A program made the translations under genes and the position numbers. Below are positions 1-9,800 of a DNA stretch of 64,000 nt, piece by piece. Origin of the DNA: Caulobacter segnis (lineage in GTDB: Bacteria; Pseudomonadota; Alphaproteobacteria; Caulobacterales; Caulobacteraceae). The stretch covers positions 124,001 to 188,000 of the forward strand of contig NZ_JARQWW010000001.1 of NCBI RefSeq assembly GCF_029543125.1. The letters run 5' to 3'. The notes under the pieces were generated by a model that was not told the DNA's origin, did not search any database, and saw nothing but the letters and a program-made list of their open reading frames with translations. Positions within the stretch are counted from its first letter, which is position 1, and each line of letters starts with the position of its first letter.

Positions 1-1
1 C

Positions 2-115
<114 letters not shown>

Positions 116-128
116 CAGGACCAAGGCC

Positions 129-1283
129 GTGCGGAACGATCTGGGAGACCTCGCTGATCGTCCGCACGTGGCCGCCGCCCTGGCCGACATCGGTCGCCCC
201 GGTTCTCGCCATCGCATCCCGACGCCGGCGGCGGTCCTCGACCTCGACGCCTTCGACCGCAATGTCGCGACGATGGCGGAACGCGGCGCTAAGGCGGGCC
301 TAGCGCTCCGCCCGCACGCCAAGTCACACAAGTGCGCCACTCTGGCCCGCCGCCAGATCGAGGCGGGCGCCGTCGGCATCTGCTGCGCCAAGCTGGCGGA
401 GGCGGAAGCCATGGCAAAAGCGGGCATCGGCTCGATCCTCGTCACCTCCCCTGTGGCCGGGGCGCTGTCGGCGCAAAGGGCCGCGCGGCTGGCTACGGAC
501 ATTGCCGACTTCCGCATCGTGGTCGACCACCCCGACGGCGTGGCCGAACTGGCCGCCACAGGCGCGATGATCCAGGTGGTGATCGACGTGGATGTCGGTC
601 TGGGCCGCACGGGTTGCGGCTCGCCGGAGCAGGCCGCCGTCGTCGCCCAAGCCATCGCCGCCGCGCCGAACCTGAAGCTGCTGGGCGTCCAGGGTTATGG
701 CGGACACTGGCAGCACATGGCCGGCGCCAACACCCGCGCCTCCGCCGTGGCCGAGGGCATGGCGAAGCTCAATGCCGCCGTCGCCGCGATCCGCGCCACG
801 GGCGCGAAGGTCGATCTGGTCACCGGCGGCGGCACGGGCACCTTAAGCGCCGACTTGGCGCAGGGCGTCCTGAACGAGGTGCAGCCCGGCTCCTACGCCT
901 TCATGGACCGGGAATACCGCGACGCCCTGGGCGAAGACGCCGACGGCGCCTTCGAGCAGAGCCTCACCATCGCCGCCACGGTGATCAGCGCCAACCATCC
1001 CGCCTGGGTGACGGTGGACGCGGGCTTGAAGGCCTTCGCCGCTGACGGCCCGGCTCCACAGCCGCTGACGCCGCGCTTCGCAATGGCGGCCTACCGCTTC
1101 TTCGGCGACGAGCATGGAATGCTGGCCCGGCCGGAAGGCAGGCCCGTCCTGCGTGGCGACCGCATCAACTTCGCCCCCGGCCACATCGACCCGACCCTGG
1201 ACCGTTACGACCTGCTGCATCTGGTGCAGGGCGACGTGCTAATCGACATCGTCCGGCTGGAGGCGCGCGGCGGCGCACAGTGA
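129..1283 (+). CDS. Fold-III PLP enzyme, D-threonine aldolase / D-serine dehydratase-like (DSD1 family)
   Basis: The 384-residue product has the N-terminal alanine-racemase-like barrel of the DSD1/D-threonine aldolase group. The segment RPHAKSHK (residues 61-68) carries the expected PLP-binding lysine, probably K65, and TGGGTGT near residue 240 looks like a phosphate-binding loop. The C-terminal GHIDPT resembles the metal-binding His-x-Asp/Cys motif of D-threonine aldolases. Expected chemistry is cleavage or deamination of a D-beta-hydroxy amino acid; the true substrate cannot be read from sequence. The start is GTG at 129, 13 bp after the ccrM stop. A histidine phosphatase follows after 31 bp, so co-transcription is possible. 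Confidence 0.8.
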   Translation: MRNDLGDLADRPHVAAALADIGRPGSRHRIPTPAAVLDLDAFDRNVATMAERGAKAGLALRPHAKSHKCATLARRQIEAGAVGICCAKLAEAEAMAKAGIGSILVTSPVAGALSAQRAARLATDIADFRIVVDHPDGVAELAATGAMIQVVIDVDVGLGRTGCGSPEQAAVVAQAIAAAPNLKLLGVQGYGGHWQHMAGANTRASAVAEGMAKLNAAVAAIRATGAKVDLVTGGGTGTLSADLAQGVLNEVQPGSYAFMDREYRDALGEDADGAFEQSLTIAATVISANHPAWVTVDAGLKAFAADGPAPQPLTPRFAMAAYRFFGDEHGMLARPEGRPVLRGDRINFAPGHIDPTLDRYDLLHLVQGDVLIDIVRLEARGGAQ

Positions 1284-1314
1284 ACCGAGCCGTCCTTGGC
1301 GGATTAAACCCGCC

Positions 1315-2076
1315 ATGGATCAGCGTTGGCCTGAAACCCTCTGGATCGTCCGCCACGGACAGAGCGCCGGGAATGTCGCGCGTGACGCCGCCGACGCCGC
1401 CGGCCTCGGCCGCATCGACATCGCCGACCGCGACATGGACGTGCCGCTCAGCGCCCTGGGTCAGGATCAGGCCCGCGCCCTGGGCCGCTGGTTCGCGCAA
1501 CAACCGCAGGACGAACGGCCCCAGACCCTGCTGGTCTCGCCCTACGCCCGCGCGATCCGCACCGCCGAACTGATGCGCGAGGAAGGCGGCCTGGCGAAAC
1601 CCGACGGCTTGTTCTGCATCGACGAACGCCTGCGGGAGAAGGAGTTCGGCATCCTCGACCGGCTGACCGGCGTGGGCATTCGCGCCGAGTTTCCGGAACA
1701 AGCCGAATTCCGCCGCCTGCTGGGCAAGTTCTATCACCGGCCGCCGGGCGGCGAGAGTTGGTGCGACGTGATCCTTCGCCTGCGCAGCGTGCTCGACACC
1801 ATCAGCCTGCACCACACGGGCAAACGTGTGATGATCGTCGCCCACCAGGTGGTGGTGCTGTGCATGCGCTACCTGCTCGACGGCCTGACCGAAGACCAGA
1901 TCCTGGCCATCGACCTGGAGGCGGACGTCGCCAACTGCGGTGTCACCGAATACCGCTTCCGACCCGACGAGAACGACGGCGGCATGGTGCTGACCCGCTG
2001 GAACTTCACCGCGCCGGTGGTCGAGGGCGGCGCTCCGGTCACCGCCCAGCCCGACCCTGCGGTCGCGGCGCGATGA
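1315..2076 (+). CDS. Histidine phosphatase (phosphoglycerate mutase-like) family protein
   Basis: The 253-residue product carries the RHGQSAGN signature near the N-terminus, with H14 as the expected phospho-accepting histidine. SPYARAIRTAEL around residue 75 supplies the second arginine, the central ERLREKEFG the conserved acid, and AHQVVVL (H177) the second catalytic histidine. The family includes phosphoglycerate mutases, fructose-2,6-bisphosphatases and many small-molecule phosphatases; no signal peptide is present, so it should be cytosolic. Its TGA overlaps the ATG of nnrD (ATGA), which implies translational coupling to NAD(P)HX repair. The substrate is unknown. Confidence 0.85.
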   Translation: MDQRWPETLWIVRHGQSAGNVARDAADAAGLGRIDIADRDMDVPLSALGQDQARALGRWFAQQPQDERPQTLLVSPYARAIRTAELMREEGGLAKPDGLFCIDERLREKEFGILDRLTGVGIRAEFPEQAEFRRLLGKFYHRPPGGESWCDVILRLRSVLDTISLHHTGKRVMIVAHQVVVLCMRYLLDGLTEDQILAIDLEADVANCGVTEYRFRPDENDGGMVLTRWNFTAPVVEGGAPVTAQPDPAVAAR

Positions 2077-2945
2077 GCGCACCGGTCGAAATCACCGCGC
2101 GGCTGCTGCGCCGCTGGCCCCTTCCCCAGCCCGGCCGCGGCGGAAAGGAAGAGCGTGGCCGCGTTCTGGTGGTCGGCGGTCATGTGGAGGTTCCTGGCGC
2201 CGTGGTCCTCGCCGCAACCGCGGCTCTGCGCGCCGGCGCGGGCAAGCTGCAGGTGGCGACAGTCGAGCAGATCGCCGCCCAACTCGGGCTGTCCCTCCCC
2301 GAAGCCCGCGCCTTCGCCTTGAAGGCTGATCACGGCGCTCTGACGCCGGAAGCCCTGGCGCCCCTGATCGAACATCTTCCACGCTGCGACGCCGTGCTTG
2401 TGGGTCCGGGTATGATGCAGGAGGGCGAAGCGGTCGCCCTTCACCTGCTGTCGGCGGCGCAGGACGCCGCGATCGTTCTCGATGCAGGCGCCATAACCGC
2501 CGCCGACGCGGGCGGTCATCTGCTGGCTCAGCGTCGCGGACGCGTCGTGCTGACGCCCCACGCCGGAGAAATGGCCGCCCTGACCGGACGCCCGAAGGAG
2601 GAGATCGAGGCCGATCCCCTGGGCGTGGCCCAGGCCGTCGCGGCCCGCTACGGCGCGGTGGTCGCCATGAAGGGCGCGGCGACGCACATCGCGGCTCCCG
2701 ACGGCCGCAGTTGGTTCTACCCTGGCGGCGGTGTGGGATTGGGCACGTCCGGCTCGGGCGACGTCCTGGCGGGCGTGATCACGGGGCTGCTGGCCCGAGG
2801 GGCGGAGCCCGAACAGGCGGCGACCTTCGGAGTGTATCTGCACGGCGAGGCTGGAAAGGTTCTCGCTCGAAAGGTCGGCCCCCTCGGCTTCCTGGCCCGC
2901 GAGATCGGAGCGGAAATCCCTCGGCTGCTGGGCGCCCTGGCCTAG
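2073..2945 (+). CDS. nnrD: ADP-dependent NAD(P)H-hydrate dehydratase
   Basis: This is a 290-residue ribokinase-like protein. RGRVLVVGGHVEVPGA near residue 30 and GTSGSGDVLAG (catalytic aspartate near D230) are typical of the YjeF C-terminal/NnrD family, which uses ADP to dehydrate damaged NADHX and NADPHX back to NAD(P)H. Many bacteria fuse this to an NnrE epimerase domain; here only the dehydratase is encoded and no epimerase gene is seen nearby. The start is the ATG overlapping the phosphatase stop. Its TAG lies in a CTAG that also supplies the stop of the convergent minus-strand gene, so the two coding regions overlap by 4 bp. Confidence 0.9.
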   Translation: MSAPVEITARLLRRWPLPQPGRGGKEERGRVLVVGGHVEVPGAVVLAATAALRAGAGKLQVATVEQIAAQLGLSLPEARAFALKADHGALTPEALAPLIEHLPRCDAVLVGPGMMQEGEAVALHLLSAAQDAAIVLDAGAITAADAGGHLLAQRRGRVVLTPHAGEMAALTGRPKEEIEADPLGVAQAVAARYGAVVAMKGAATHIAAPDGRSWFYPGGGVGLGTSGSGDVLAGVITGLLARGAEPEQAATFGVYLHGEAGKVLARKVGPLGFLAREIGAEIPRLLGALA

Positions 2946-3886
2946 CGGGCCGCGGCGTAGATCGCGTCGATCGCCGTCATGGTCGCCACCGCGTCCGCGC
3001 CGCCCGTCAGCGGCGTAACCCGCCCGGCCAGCACCTCGACCACATGATCGAGCTGCGCCTCGTAGGTGGTCATGGGCAGGGCCGGCTCCCAGCGGTCGCC
3101 GATGCGCAGGCCGCCATTGTCGCGATACGGGTGGACGAAGCTCTCCAGGGTCATTGAGGCTTTTTCCCCATCCACGCGCAGCAGGATCTTCCGCTCCATC
3201 GCCTCCATGTCGCAATGGATTCGGGCCGGCACGCCGCCGAAGTCGAGCTCCGCCCCCAGGGCCGCATCGACGCCGCCATCCCAGCGCGCTGTCGCCGAGC
3301 GCACCACCGGCTCCGCGGCCAGAAGCGTCCGCAGGGCGTGCAGCGGATAGCAGCCCAGGTCCATCAGCGCCCCGCCGCCCTGCTCGCGGATCCAGCGGAG
3401 CTCGCCCTCGCGCTTGGGGATCACCACGTCGAACACGGCCTCGGCGCCGACGATGCGGCCGAGCTCGCCCGAGGCCATGACTTCAAGCGCCCGCGTCATC
3501 ATCGGGTGGAAGCGATAGTGGAAGGCCTCGATCAGCACGACGCCCGCCGCCTCGGCCGCATCGACCATCGCCAGGGCTTCCGTCGCCGTCATGGCGAAGG
3601 GCTTCTCGCACAGCATGTGCTTGCCGGCGGCGGCCGCCTTCAGCGTCCATTCCAGATGCGCGGCGGGCGGCAGGGCGTTGTAGATCAGGTCCACGTCGTC
3701 ACGGGCGATCAGGGCCTCATAGCCCTCCACCGCCGTCGTGATCCCGTATTGCTGGGCATAGGCTTGGGCCTTGGACCGGTCGCGCGCCGCCACGGCGGTC
3801 ACCACCACGTCGTCGCGCAGGGCGACCGGCGGCAGCACGGCCTTGGGCGCGATCTTCGACGCCCCGAGAAGTCCGATCCTCAGCAT
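2942..3886 (-). CDS. Gfo/Idh/MocA family NAD(P)-dependent oxidoreductase
   Basis: The 314-residue product begins MLRIGLLGASKIAPKAV, a Rossmann dinucleotide-binding start. It continues with NALPPAAHLEWTLKAAAAGKH and the CEKPFA motif, whose lysine is the usual catalytic residue of the Gfo/Idh/MocA family. The C-terminal half is the family's alpha/beta dimerisation and substrate domain. These enzymes oxidise or reduce sugars, inositols or dihydrodiols; the substrate here is not deducible. The start at 3886 was chosen because it begins exactly at the Rossmann strand and overlaps the mutY stop by 7 bp, indicating one transcript with mutY. The longer upstream reading is mutY in another frame. Confidence 0.87.
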   Translation of the reverse strand: MLRIGLLGASKIAPKAVLPPVALRDDVVVTAVAARDRSKAQAYAQQYGITTAVEGYEALIARDDVDLIYNALPPAAHLEWTLKAAAAGKHMLCEKPFAMTATEALAMVDAAEAAGVVLIEAFHYRFHPMMTRALEVMASGELGRIVGAEAVFDVVIPKREGELRWIREQGGGALMDLGCYPLHALRTLLAAEPVVRSATARWDGGVDAALGAELDFGGVPARIHCDMEAMERKILLRVDGEKASMTLESFVHPYRDNGGLRIGDRWEPALPMTTYEAQLDHVVEVLAGRVTPLTGGADAVATMTAIDAIYAAAR

Positions 3887-4926
3887 AGCCTCGCCTCCGC
3901 CGCTCTCGCCGCCTTCAGGAACACGCTGGGGAGGGCCTGCAGCCCTTCGCGCGGCGTCCAGATGAACGCCCCATCCCCCTCGGCCGCAAGCACGGTCAAA
4001 GTCAGGGAGAAGTGGGTGAACACATGCTCGACCTCGCCCACCGTCCGCCAGGCGGCGGCGACCGGCGCGGCCTCCAGCGCTTCGGCGGGCGAGAACGGCG
4101 TCGCGCGCCATTCGCTGGTCGGCAGGGCGAGCATGCCGCCCAGCAGGCCTTTAGGCTCCCGCCGCACCAGACCCGTCTGACCGTCTCGCGTCAGCACATA
4201 GGCGACCCCATACCGGCGCGGCCGGTCGGCCTTCTTGGTCTTCCTCGGATAGGTCTCCGGCGCGCCCGTCTTCAGCCCCTCGCAGAAGTCCGACACCGGG
4301 CAGCGGTCGCACAGCGGCGCCTTGGGCCGGCAGACGGTGGCGCCGAGGTCCATCAGCGCCTGGGCCCAGTCGCCCGGCCGATGGTCCGTGACCAGTTCGC
4401 CCGCCAGACGCTTCAGCTCGGGCTTGGAGCCGGGAACCGGCTCCTCCACCGCGAACAGGCGGGCCATGACCCGCTCCACATTGCCATCGACCACATTGGC
4501 CGGACGGTCGAAGGCGATGGCGGCCACGGCGGCGGCCGTGTAGGCGCCGACGCCCGGCAGGGCCAGCAGGCCCGCCTCGGTGTCCGGGAACACGCCGCCA
4601 TGCTGCCCCGCCACCGCGCGCGCGCAGGCCAGCAGGTTGCGGGCGCGGGCGTAGTAGCCAAGCCCCGCCCAGGCGGCCATCAGGTCGCCGTCCTCAACCG
4701 CCGCCAGGTCGGAGACCGTCGGCCAGCGCCGGGTGAAGCCCAGGAAGTACGGGGTCGCGTGCGGCACGGTGGTCTGCTGCAGCATCACCTCCGACAGCCA
4801 GACCCGGTATGGATCGGACCGCACGCCCGCCATTCCGGCCGCCGGCCCGGTGCGCCACGGCAGATCGCGGGCATGGGCGTCGTACCAGTCCAGCAAGGCG
4901 GCGCGGAGGGGAGCGACGGGGATCAT
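3880..4926 (-). CDS. mutY: A/G-specific adenine DNA glycosylase
   Basis: The 348-residue product removes adenine mispaired with 8-oxoguanine in base excision repair. WLSEVMLQQTTV contains the catalytic glutamate (E46). The helix-hairpin-helix LPGVGAYTA (residues 123-131) is followed by VVDGNV with catalytic D147. C199, C206, C209 and C215 form the C-x6-C-x2-C-x5-C ligand set for the [4Fe-4S] cluster. Residues from about 235 form the NUDIX-like 8-oxoG recognition domain, ending in the FTHFSLTL region. The gene is transcribed leftward and is divergent from the DUF721 gene, with only 23 bp between start codons, so their promoters must lie inside or very near each other's 5' ends. Confidence 0.96.
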   Translation of the reverse strand: MIPVAPLRAALLDWYDAHARDLPWRTGPAAGMAGVRSDPYRVWLSEVMLQQTTVPHATPYFLGFTRRWPTVSDLAAVEDGDLMAAWAGLGYYARARNLLACARAVAGQHGGVFPDTEAGLLALPGVGAYTAAAVAAIAFDRPANVVDGNVERVMARLFAVEEPVPGSKPELKRLAGELVTDHRPGDWAQALMDLGATVCRPKAPLCDRCPVSDFCEGLKTGAPETYPRKTKKADRPRRYGVAYVLTRDGQTGLVRREPKGLLGGMLALPTSEWRATPFSPAEALEAAPVAAAWRTVGEVEHVFTHFSLTLTVLAAEGDGAFIWTPREGLQALPSVFLKAARAAEARLC

Positions 4927-4949
4927 CGAGCTGGGTATATAGGAACTTC

Positions 4950-5489
4950 ATGCGCCGCACCCTGCCCACCGCCGAAGAAGCCGTCGCCATCCTGCGCTCG
5001 CGCAAGACCCGGCCGCCGCATCGCACGCCGCCGCCGGCCGGCAAGGCCCTGAACGGCCTGGTGAAGGCGCTGGATGACAAGTATGGCGCCGGCCCCGCCG
5101 CCCTGCAGGGGCGGTGGAAGGAGATCGTCGGCGAGAACCTGGCCCGCCGCACCGAACCGGTGAAGATCATCAAGTCCCGCACCGGCGAGGGCGGCACCCT
5201 GGAGCTGCGCGTGGATGGCCCCATGGCCACCCTGATCCAGCACCAGGCCGCCGAGATCACCGCCCGTCTCGACCTGATCCTGGGCAAGGGCGTGGTGACC
5301 AAGCTGCGGATCGTCCAGGGCCCGGTGAAGGCGCCCGTGGCCGCCGCAAAGCCCGGCCGCCGCCGCAAACCGCCGCTCGATGCGGCGACGGAGGCGTCCC
5401 TGGAGACCAGCCTGAAGGATCAGCCGGAAGGCCCCCTTAAAGCCGCATTGCTCAAGCTTGGTCGCGAGGTGCTGCGCGGGGCGCGTTGA
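4950..5489 (+). CDS. DUF721 (DciA-like) protein
   Basis: The 179-residue basic protein contains a DUF721 core: GRWKEIVGENLARRTEPVK (about 56-74), then GTLELRVDGPMATLIQHQ and DLILGKGVVTKLRIVQ. The DUF721 family includes DciA, the proposed ancestral loader of the replicative helicase DnaB; alphaproteobacterial members have an extended, Pro/Arg/Lys-rich C-terminus as seen here (about residues 125-150). The ATG at 4950 was chosen because AGGAA lies just upstream and the homology begins soon after. It is divergent from mutY. A role in replication is inference from the family. Confidence 0.8.
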   Translation: MRRTLPTAEEAVAILRSRKTRPPHRTPPPAGKALNGLVKALDDKYGAGPAALQGRWKEIVGENLARRTEPVKIIKSRTGEGGTLELRVDGPMATLIQHQAAEITARLDLILGKGVVTKLRIVQGPVKAPVAAAKPGRRRKPPLDAATEASLETSLKDQPEGPLKAALLKLGREVLRGAR

Positions 5490-5590
5490 CAAGCCGCCGC
5501 CGGCCTTGCTTTTGGACTCCAAGAACCGCCCGTCGATCCTGGCCGGGAATCGGGCTTAGACTTAACGGCTGCATTTCAGGGATTTTGCCC

Positions 5591-6217
5591 ATGCATTTCT
5601 TCGACCGCCGCGTTCTGATCGCCGGCGCTCTCGCCCTCACCGTGGCCGCCTGCTCCAAGGGCGGGACCGGCGGTTCGGCCGTCACCGCCGAGGACATGAC
5701 CATGGGCTCGGCTGACGCCAAGATCACCTTGGTCGAGTACGCCTCCGCCAGCTGCAGCCACTGCGCCGCCTGGTCTCAGGACGTCTTCCCCGAGTTCAAG
5801 AAGAAGTACGTGGACACCGGCGAGGTGCGCTACGTGATGCGCGAGTTCCTGACCCCGCCGGTCGAGGTGGCCGCCGCCGGCTTCCTGACCGCGCGCTGCG
5901 CCGGCAAGGACAAGTACTTCACCGTCCTCGACGCCGTGTACAAGGGCCAGCAGGAGATGTTCTCCACCGGCGACTTCCGCGGCGTGCTGCTGCGCATCGC
6001 CCAGTCGGCCGGCATGACCGAAGCCCAGTTCGACGCCTGCGTCTCGGACGAAGCCTCGCTGAAGGCCCTCAACGACCGGGTCGAGAAGTACAGCCGCGAC
6101 GCCAAGATCACCAGCACGCCCAGCTTCATCCTGAACGGCAAGCTGATCGGCGAGGGCGCGCTGCCCATGGAGAAGATCGACGCCGAGGTCGCCGCCGCCA
6201 AGGCCGCGCTGAAGTAG
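5591..6217 (+). CDS. DsbA-family thioredoxin-like lipoprotein
   Basis: The 208-residue protein begins with a lipoprotein signal ending in LTVAAC (C21 as lipidated cysteine), so it should be anchored in the envelope. A DsbA/thioredoxin fold follows: EYASASCSHCAAW holds the redox pair C55-x-x-C58, and STPSFILNG holds the cis-proline. Family role: oxidation or isomerisation of periplasmic disulfides. The ATG at 5591 was preferred because it gives a complete signal; the open frame extends upstream without such a signal. A second DsbA-like gene follows after 12 bp, an obvious tandem duplication with shared internal phrases (EYASAS, LTARCAG, KYF). Confidence 0.88.
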   Translation: MHFFDRRVLIAGALALTVAACSKGGTGGSAVTAEDMTMGSADAKITLVEYASASCSHCAAWSQDVFPEFKKKYVDTGEVRYVMREFLTPPVEVAAAGFLTARCAGKDKYFTVLDAVYKGQQEMFSTGDFRGVLLRIAQSAGMTEAQFDACVSDEASLKALNDRVEKYSRDAKITSTPSFILNGKLIGEGALPMEKIDAEVAAAKAALK

Positions 6218-6229
6218 GGATCGAACGAC

Positions 6230-6859
6230 GTGACCCTGTCCCGCAAAGGCCTTCGCACTGACCGCCGCAGCGTGCTGCTGGCCGGCTCGGCGTTCGCCCT
6301 GGCGGGGGTGTCGCCGGCCGCCGCCGCCCCGGTGGTGCGCGCCGACGACATGATCCTGGGCAATCCCAAGGCCAAGGTCACGGTGGTGGAGTACGCCTCC
6401 GCCAGCTGCCCGCACTGCGCGCACTTCGCCAATACGGACTTCCCGCAGTTCAAGAAGGCCTACATCGACACCGGCAAGGTGCGGTTCGTCCTGCGTGAGC
6501 TGCTGACCCCGCCGCAGAACTTCGCGGCCCTGGGCTTCCTGACCGCCCGTTGCGCCGGGCGCGACAAGTACTTCGACGTGCTGGCCGCCGTGTTCCGCGA
6601 CCAGGCCGAGATCTACCGCACCAGCGATCTGCGCGGCGGCTTGCTGAAGATCGCCCAAGCGGCCGGTCTGACAGAAGAGAAGCTGAACGCCTGCATCACC
6701 CAGGACGCCCTCACCGCCATGCAGACCCGCATCAACGCGGACGCCCAGGCGGATGATGTCGACCAGTCGCCGACCTTCTTCGTCAATGGCGTGAAGCTGG
6801 GCGGCAGCGTCGACTTCGGGGCGCTCAAGGCCGCGGTCGACAAGGCCCTCAAGGGCTAG
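6230..6859 (+). CDS. DsbA-family thiol:disulfide protein with Tat-like signal
   Basis: The 209-residue protein starts with GTG at 6230. Its leader has DRRSVLLAG followed by a hydrophobic stretch to ASPAAAA, which resembles a twin-arginine signal, so export in folded form is possible. The redox motif is C60-P-H-C63 in [13 protein letters not shown], and QSPTFFVNG supplies the cis-proline. It is a paralogue of the upstream lipoprotein and is followed by smc after 11 bp. A twin arginine cannot be distinguished from a chance RR in a Sec signal by eye. Confidence 0.87.
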   Translation: MTLSRKGLRTDRRSVLLAGSAFALAGVSPAAAAPVVRADDMILGNPKAKVTVVEYASASCPHCAHFANTDFPQFKKAYIDTGKVRFVLRELLTPPQNFAALGFLTARCAGRDKYFDVLAAVFRDQAEIYRTSDLRGGLLKIAQAAGLTEEKLNACITQDALTAMQTRINADAQADDVDQSPTFFVNGVKLGGSVDFGALKAAVDKALKG

Positions 6860-6870
6860 GAGCACGGGCG

Positions 6871-9800
6871 GTGCAATTCCAGCGCCTGCGCCTTTCAGGA
6901 TTCAAATCCTTCGTCGAACCCACGGAGTTCCGCATCGAGCCGGGGCTGACAGGGATCGTCGGCCCGAACGGCTGCGGCAAGTCCAACCTGCTGGAAGCCC
7001 TGCGCTGGGTCATGGGCGCCAACTCCGCCAAGGCCATGCGGGCCGGCGGCATGGACGACGTGATCTTCGCGGGCTCGGGCAACCGCCCCGGGCGCAACCA
7101 CGCCGAAGTGACCCTGACCATCGACAACGCCGACCGCACGGCGCCGGCGGCGTTCAACGACGTGCCCGTGCTGGAGGTCATTCGCCGCATCGACCGCGGA
7201 GCCGGCTCCACCTACAAGATCAACGGCCGCGAGGTGCGGGCCCGCGACGTGCAACTGCTGTTCGCCGACGCCTCCACCGGGGCCAACTCCCCCGCCCTGG
7301 TCCGCCAGGGCCAGATCAGCGAGCTGATCGGCGCCAAGCCGCAGAACCGCCGCCGCATCTTGGAAGAGGCCGGCGGCGTCTCCGGCCTGCACACCCGCCG
7401 GCATGAGGCGGAGCTGCGCCTGCGCGCGGCGGAGACCAACCTGGATCGCCTGGACGATGTGGCGCGGGAGCTGGAGACCAGCCTCAACCGTCTGCGCCGC
7501 GAAGCCCGCCAGGCCGAGAAGTACAAGCGCCTGTCGGCGGAGATCCGCGCCGTGCAGGGGGCGGTGCTGTTCGCCCGCTGGACCGACGCCCGCGACACCC
7601 TGACCAAGACCGAATCCGAGGCCTCGCAGGCCGCCGGCGAGGCGGAACGCACCGCCCGCGAGGTCGCCGTGGCCAGCGCCGAGGCGATCAAGGCCGAGGA
7701 GGCCATCGCGCCCCTCCGCGAGGAGGAGATCATCGCCGCCGCCGTGCTGGGCAAGCTGGCCATCGAGAAGGACCGCATCGAGCGGGAGCTTGAGGCCGCG
7801 GCCGCCGAGGTGGCCCGCCTGAACGCCGACCTCGCCCGCATTGACGCCGACGAGGCCCGCGAGGCCCAGGTGCGCGACGACGCCGCCGGGGCGCTGGACC
7901 GCCTGGGCGCGGAACTGGCCCAGATCGAGTCCGAGATCGCCGCCGCCCCTCAACGCGGGCCGGAGCTGCAGGCCGCCGCCGCCAAGGCCGAGGAGGCGCG
8001 CGCCGCCGCCGACACCCAGGTGGAGACCCTGGCCGCCCGCCTCGCCGCCGAGGAGGCCAGCCGCCGCGCCGCCGCCGCCCGCGTGGAGGAGGCCCGCACC
8101 CGCCTGTCGCGCACGGTCCGCGCCCTGGACCAGGCCAAGTCCGAACGCGCCGCCCTGGGACCAGAGGTTGATCCGCAGCTCGCCGACGCCAAGACCCGGT
8201 TCGAGACCGCGCTGGAGGCGCTGAAGAAGGCCCGCTCCGCCCTGGAGATCGCCGAGGCCGAACGCGCCGAAGCCGCCAACAGCGAGGCCGGCGCCCGCGA
8301 TGCGGCCCGCAAGCTGGAGGACCAGCTCGGCCGCCTGAAGACCGAGGCCCGGGGTCTGGTCCAATTGCTGGCCCCGACCGGCAAGTCCGGCTTCTCGCCA
8401 GCCCTGGATTCCGTGGCTCCCGACCGAGGTTATGAGGCCGCCCTCGCCGCCGCCTTGGGCGACGACCTGCAGGCGGCGCTGGATGAGCGCGCGCCGTCCT
8501 ACTGGGGCGGGCGCGAAGTGACGACCCCGACCTGGCCGGAAGGGGCGACCCCGCTCGGCCCGCTGGTCAAGGCGCCCGGCGCCCTGTCGGCGCGCCTGGC
8601 CTTCACCGCCCTGGTGGATCGGGCGGACGGCGACCGGTTGCAGAAGCTGCTGCCTACCGGCGCGCGCCTGGTCTCCCGCGAGGGCGACCTGTGGCGCTGG
8701 GACGGCTTCACCGCCCGGGCCGAGGCGCCCAAGCCCGCCGCCATCCGCCTGGAGCAGAAAACCCGCCTGTCGGAGGTGGAGACCGAGATCGACCGCCGCG
8801 CGCCGGAAGCCGCCGCCGCCGACACCGCCCACAAGACCGCCGCCGCCCGCCTGCGCGCCGCCGAGGATGTCCTGCGCGAAGCCCGCAAGGCGCCGCAGGA
8901 GGTTGAACGCGCCCTGGGCTCCGCCCGCGACGTGGTCGAGCGGCTGGAGCGCGAGGCCGCCCGCCGCGACGCCCGCGCCCAGTCCCTGGACGAGACCATC
9001 GCCCGCTTCGACGCAGAGCGCGTGGAAGCCGAAACGCAGCTCGCCGCCGTGGAGGCCGAAGCCGCCGGAAGCCAGGGCGGTGAAGACCTGGCGCCTCAGC
9101 TGGCCGCCGCTCGCCAGGCCGCCGCCGCAGCCCGCGAAGCCGCCGCCGCAGCCCGCGCCGAAATCGACCGCGAGGTGCGCGAGCACCAGGGCCGCGCCCG
9201 CCGCCAGGAAAGCCTGACGCGCGAGATCGCCGACTGGACCCGCCGCGCCAGCGCCGCCGACGGCCGCCTGGAGACTCTGGCCAAGGATCGCGACACGGCC
9301 GCCGCCGCCCTGGCCGCCGCCAAGGACGCCCCCGAACAGGTCGAGGTCCGCCGTGTGAAGCTGCTGGAGGATTTCGCCCAGGCCGAGGCCCGCCGCGCCA
9401 AGTCCTCCGACGCCTTGGCCCAGGGCGACGCCGCCCGCCAGGCCGCCGACCGCGCCCTGCGCGCCGCCGAAGCCGCCGCCGCTGACGCCCGCGAGGCCCG
9501 CGCCACCCTGTCCGCCCGCCTGGACGCCGCCCGCGACCGCTTTGGCGAGATCGCCGGCCAGATCCGCGAGGCGGCCCATATGGAGCCGGAGGAGCTGGGA
9601 CGCCAGATCGCCGGCGAGGCGATCGCCGTGCCCACCGGCGCCGCCGGGGTCGAGGCCCACCTGTTCAACCTGGAGCGCGAGCGCGACGCCATCGGCGCCG
9701 TGAACCTGCGCGCCGAGGAGGAGGCCGCCGAGTCCGGCGCCCGCCTGGAGGCCATGCGCACCGAACGCGCCGACCTGTCCGGCGCCGTGGCCCGCCTGCG

